Below, piece after piece: positions 62,893-64,000 of a stretch of 64,000 nt of DNA (its first letter is position 1; the number at the start of each line of letters is the position of its first letter). Made by a program: the position numbers and the translations under genes. The notes beneath the pieces were generated by a model. It searched no databases, was not told where the DNA came from, and was given only the letters and a program-made list of their open reading frames with translations. Source of the DNA: Triops longicaudatus (Eukaryota; Arthropoda; Branchiopoda; Notostraca; Triopsidae); contig JAGQDJ010000202.1 in NCBI GenBank assembly GCA_022885665.1, positions 1,240,001 to 1,304,000 on the forward strand, read 5' to 3'.

Positions 62893-63102
62893 TTAACTCT
62901 GAGAAGAAGAGTCTTTCATTTGTTGCATTTTTTCTTGTGCTGCTTTTTGCATAAGTTCGAGTTTGTCTAACGTAACACTCTTTAAGGGCATCAACTTGGG
63001 TTTGCACAAAGACCACGAGCTATTGTTACACTCCAAATGGATTAAACCATGCTCCGGAAGAATTCTGTGAGGAATCTCAGGCGTATTTTTCGATTCTTCC
63101 AT
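62893..63102 (-). CDS. BBIP1: BBSome-interacting protein 1 (69 aa)
   Basis: Small subunit of the BBSome, the ciliary membrane-protein transport coat. The C-terminal half carries the family signature: LCKPKLMPLKSVTLDKLE followed by LMQKAAQEKMQQ, a predicted amphipathic helix. The N-terminal PHRILPEHGLIHLE segment also follows the family layout, and 69 residues fits the very small size of this protein. The start at 63102 (good context, ATGG) is chosen to match family length. The frame is open to another ATG at 63198, which would add 32 basic residues not typical of the family. A single exon covers the whole gene. It ends 93 bases before the LMBRD2 start, on the same strand, with no AATAAA between the two. 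Confidence 0.85.
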   Translation of the reverse strand: MEESKNTPEIPHRILPEHGLIHLECNNSSWSLCKPKLMPLKSVTLDKLELMQKAAQEKMQQMKDSSSQS

Positions 63103-64000
63103 AATTTTTAGCACTTGTTTACTTTTGCGCTTAGCTTCATGGCAGAGGCGATTACCAAACCCGCAGAGCCGCCCCCGTGACTTGTCATTACAAACCAAAA
63201 TTCGTTAGTCCGGACTCGCGGGTTGTACCGTATGCTCCTTACAGGAAGTTTGACCAGTCTCAACCCGAATTACGTCAAAAGGCAGTTTGAAGGACTTGTT
63301 AAAAAAAATGCTGCTTTCACCATCTATGTCTGTGTGGTGTAAGCTTTTTGCGTTAGTACGTCTTCTCCTTCCCAGATGGCGATCATGCTTTGCAATTGCA
63401 AAGATCGGATTTTTCTGAATGGATGGGGCGGCATGCTGTGAAACTCCAATACGAAATGCCGATTAAATTGTCTTTCATTTCCTATGTATTATATTTTTCC
63501 TTAGCATTTACTTTAGTACTCTGTCCTAGCAACAGTTTTTTTAAGATACACGAGCAATAACCGATAAATGCTGTCAAACCAACATAGCGTTTTTTATTCA
63601 AAGAGATTCAGAACGAGAATAATATGTGCAGTGAATGAAGCTGCTCTAAAAACTGCAATATAAAATGCACCTGGACAGGGATAATACGGTTAAAAAATTT
63701 TTTTCTAGTCAACGATTCAAGTGTAAATCATCCCTCCTATTGGCTAGATCATTTCTGTGCATTGTACTGACAAAGTCTCCCATCACACACGACGGATGAG
63801 GCTCTCAGCGAACCTACAAAAAGATTAAAATAATAAAAATTTAATTGACTAGAGCGTAGGTAAAAAATTAGCCCGATTCTCGGTAAGCATGCTAGACCAC
63901 ATTTGGGCAGACACGTTGCAGCATGTGAATTGTAGAATTACGAAAAAGTTCGCATTGGACCTTCGCTTGCATCCGTAAAGTCACATTTGCTGCGAAGATT
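63103..64000. other. Region upstream of BBIP1, window edge
   Basis: The promoter and 5' UTR of the BBIP1(-LMBRD2) unit should be here. A possible donor (TTG|GTAATC on the minus strand) lies near 63155. A 52-codon plus-strand frame (63135-63290) has protein-like composition but no ATG and no neighbouring exons. Nothing else recognised. Confidence 0.4.

Noticed and set aside
63135..63290. 52-codon plus-strand frame (VVPYAPYRKFDQSQPEL ...) antisense to the BBIP1 5' side
   Set aside because: Composition looks protein-like, but it has no ATG, no plus-strand partner exons and could easily be open by chance.
1..64000. CRISPR array, prophage, insertion sequence, bacterial operon
   Set aside because: No regularly spaced repeats or prokaryotic gene organisation; all confident genes are intron-containing animal genes.

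Overview
The window is animal nuclear DNA. Genes are split by GT-AG introns, spacers are AT-rich and long, and there are no bacterial operons or phage features. A kekkon-type LRR-Ig receptor together with a LIM-containing hillarin points to an invertebrate, most likely an arthropod; the species cannot be named from this. A BBIP1 gene implies the lineage kept the ciliary BBSome. I rebuilt exons by hand from splice sites, reading frame and family similarity. In each multi-exon model the phases close exactly.

Layout, left to right. 1-6.4 kb: no firm gene, only a possible 58-residue secreted-peptide ORF at 2736. 6.5-9.0 kb (+): kekkon-like receptor in one coding exon. 11.0-12.7 kb (-): 386-residue protein with a proline-rich front and two C-terminal SH3 domains. 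13.1-22.9 kb (+): REV1 translesion polymerase, 12 exons, 1098 residues, divergent from the SH3 gene across a 356-bp spacer. 23.9-27.1 kb (-): ELOVL4-like very-long-chain fatty acid elongase, 7 exons, 281 residues. 27.1-40.9 kb: gene-poor. 40.9-44.6 kb (-): ERMP1 endoplasmic reticulum metallopeptidase, 12 exons, about 878 residues. 46.4-55.9 kb (-): hillarin, 10 exons, about 827 residues. 56-59 kb: spacer. 59.05-62.8 kb (-): LMBRD2, 12 exons, 707 residues. 62.9-63.1 kb (-): BBIP1, 69 residues, ending only 93 bases before the LMBRD2 start codon.

The genes are mostly unrelated housekeeping or cell-biology genes (DNA damage tolerance, lipid elongation, ER proteolysis, cytoskeleton, GPCR/cilium biology) and show no shared pathway. 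The most unusual points are the tight BBIP1-LMBRD2 tandem with a splice acceptor between the two genes, an apparent 31-nt intron in ERMP1, replacement of all three catalytic residues in hillarin's peptidase-like domain, a REV1 intron holding an element with 102-bp inverted repeats, a 16-bp hairpin in another REV1 intron, and a eta-polymerase-style PCNA-binding motif in REV1.
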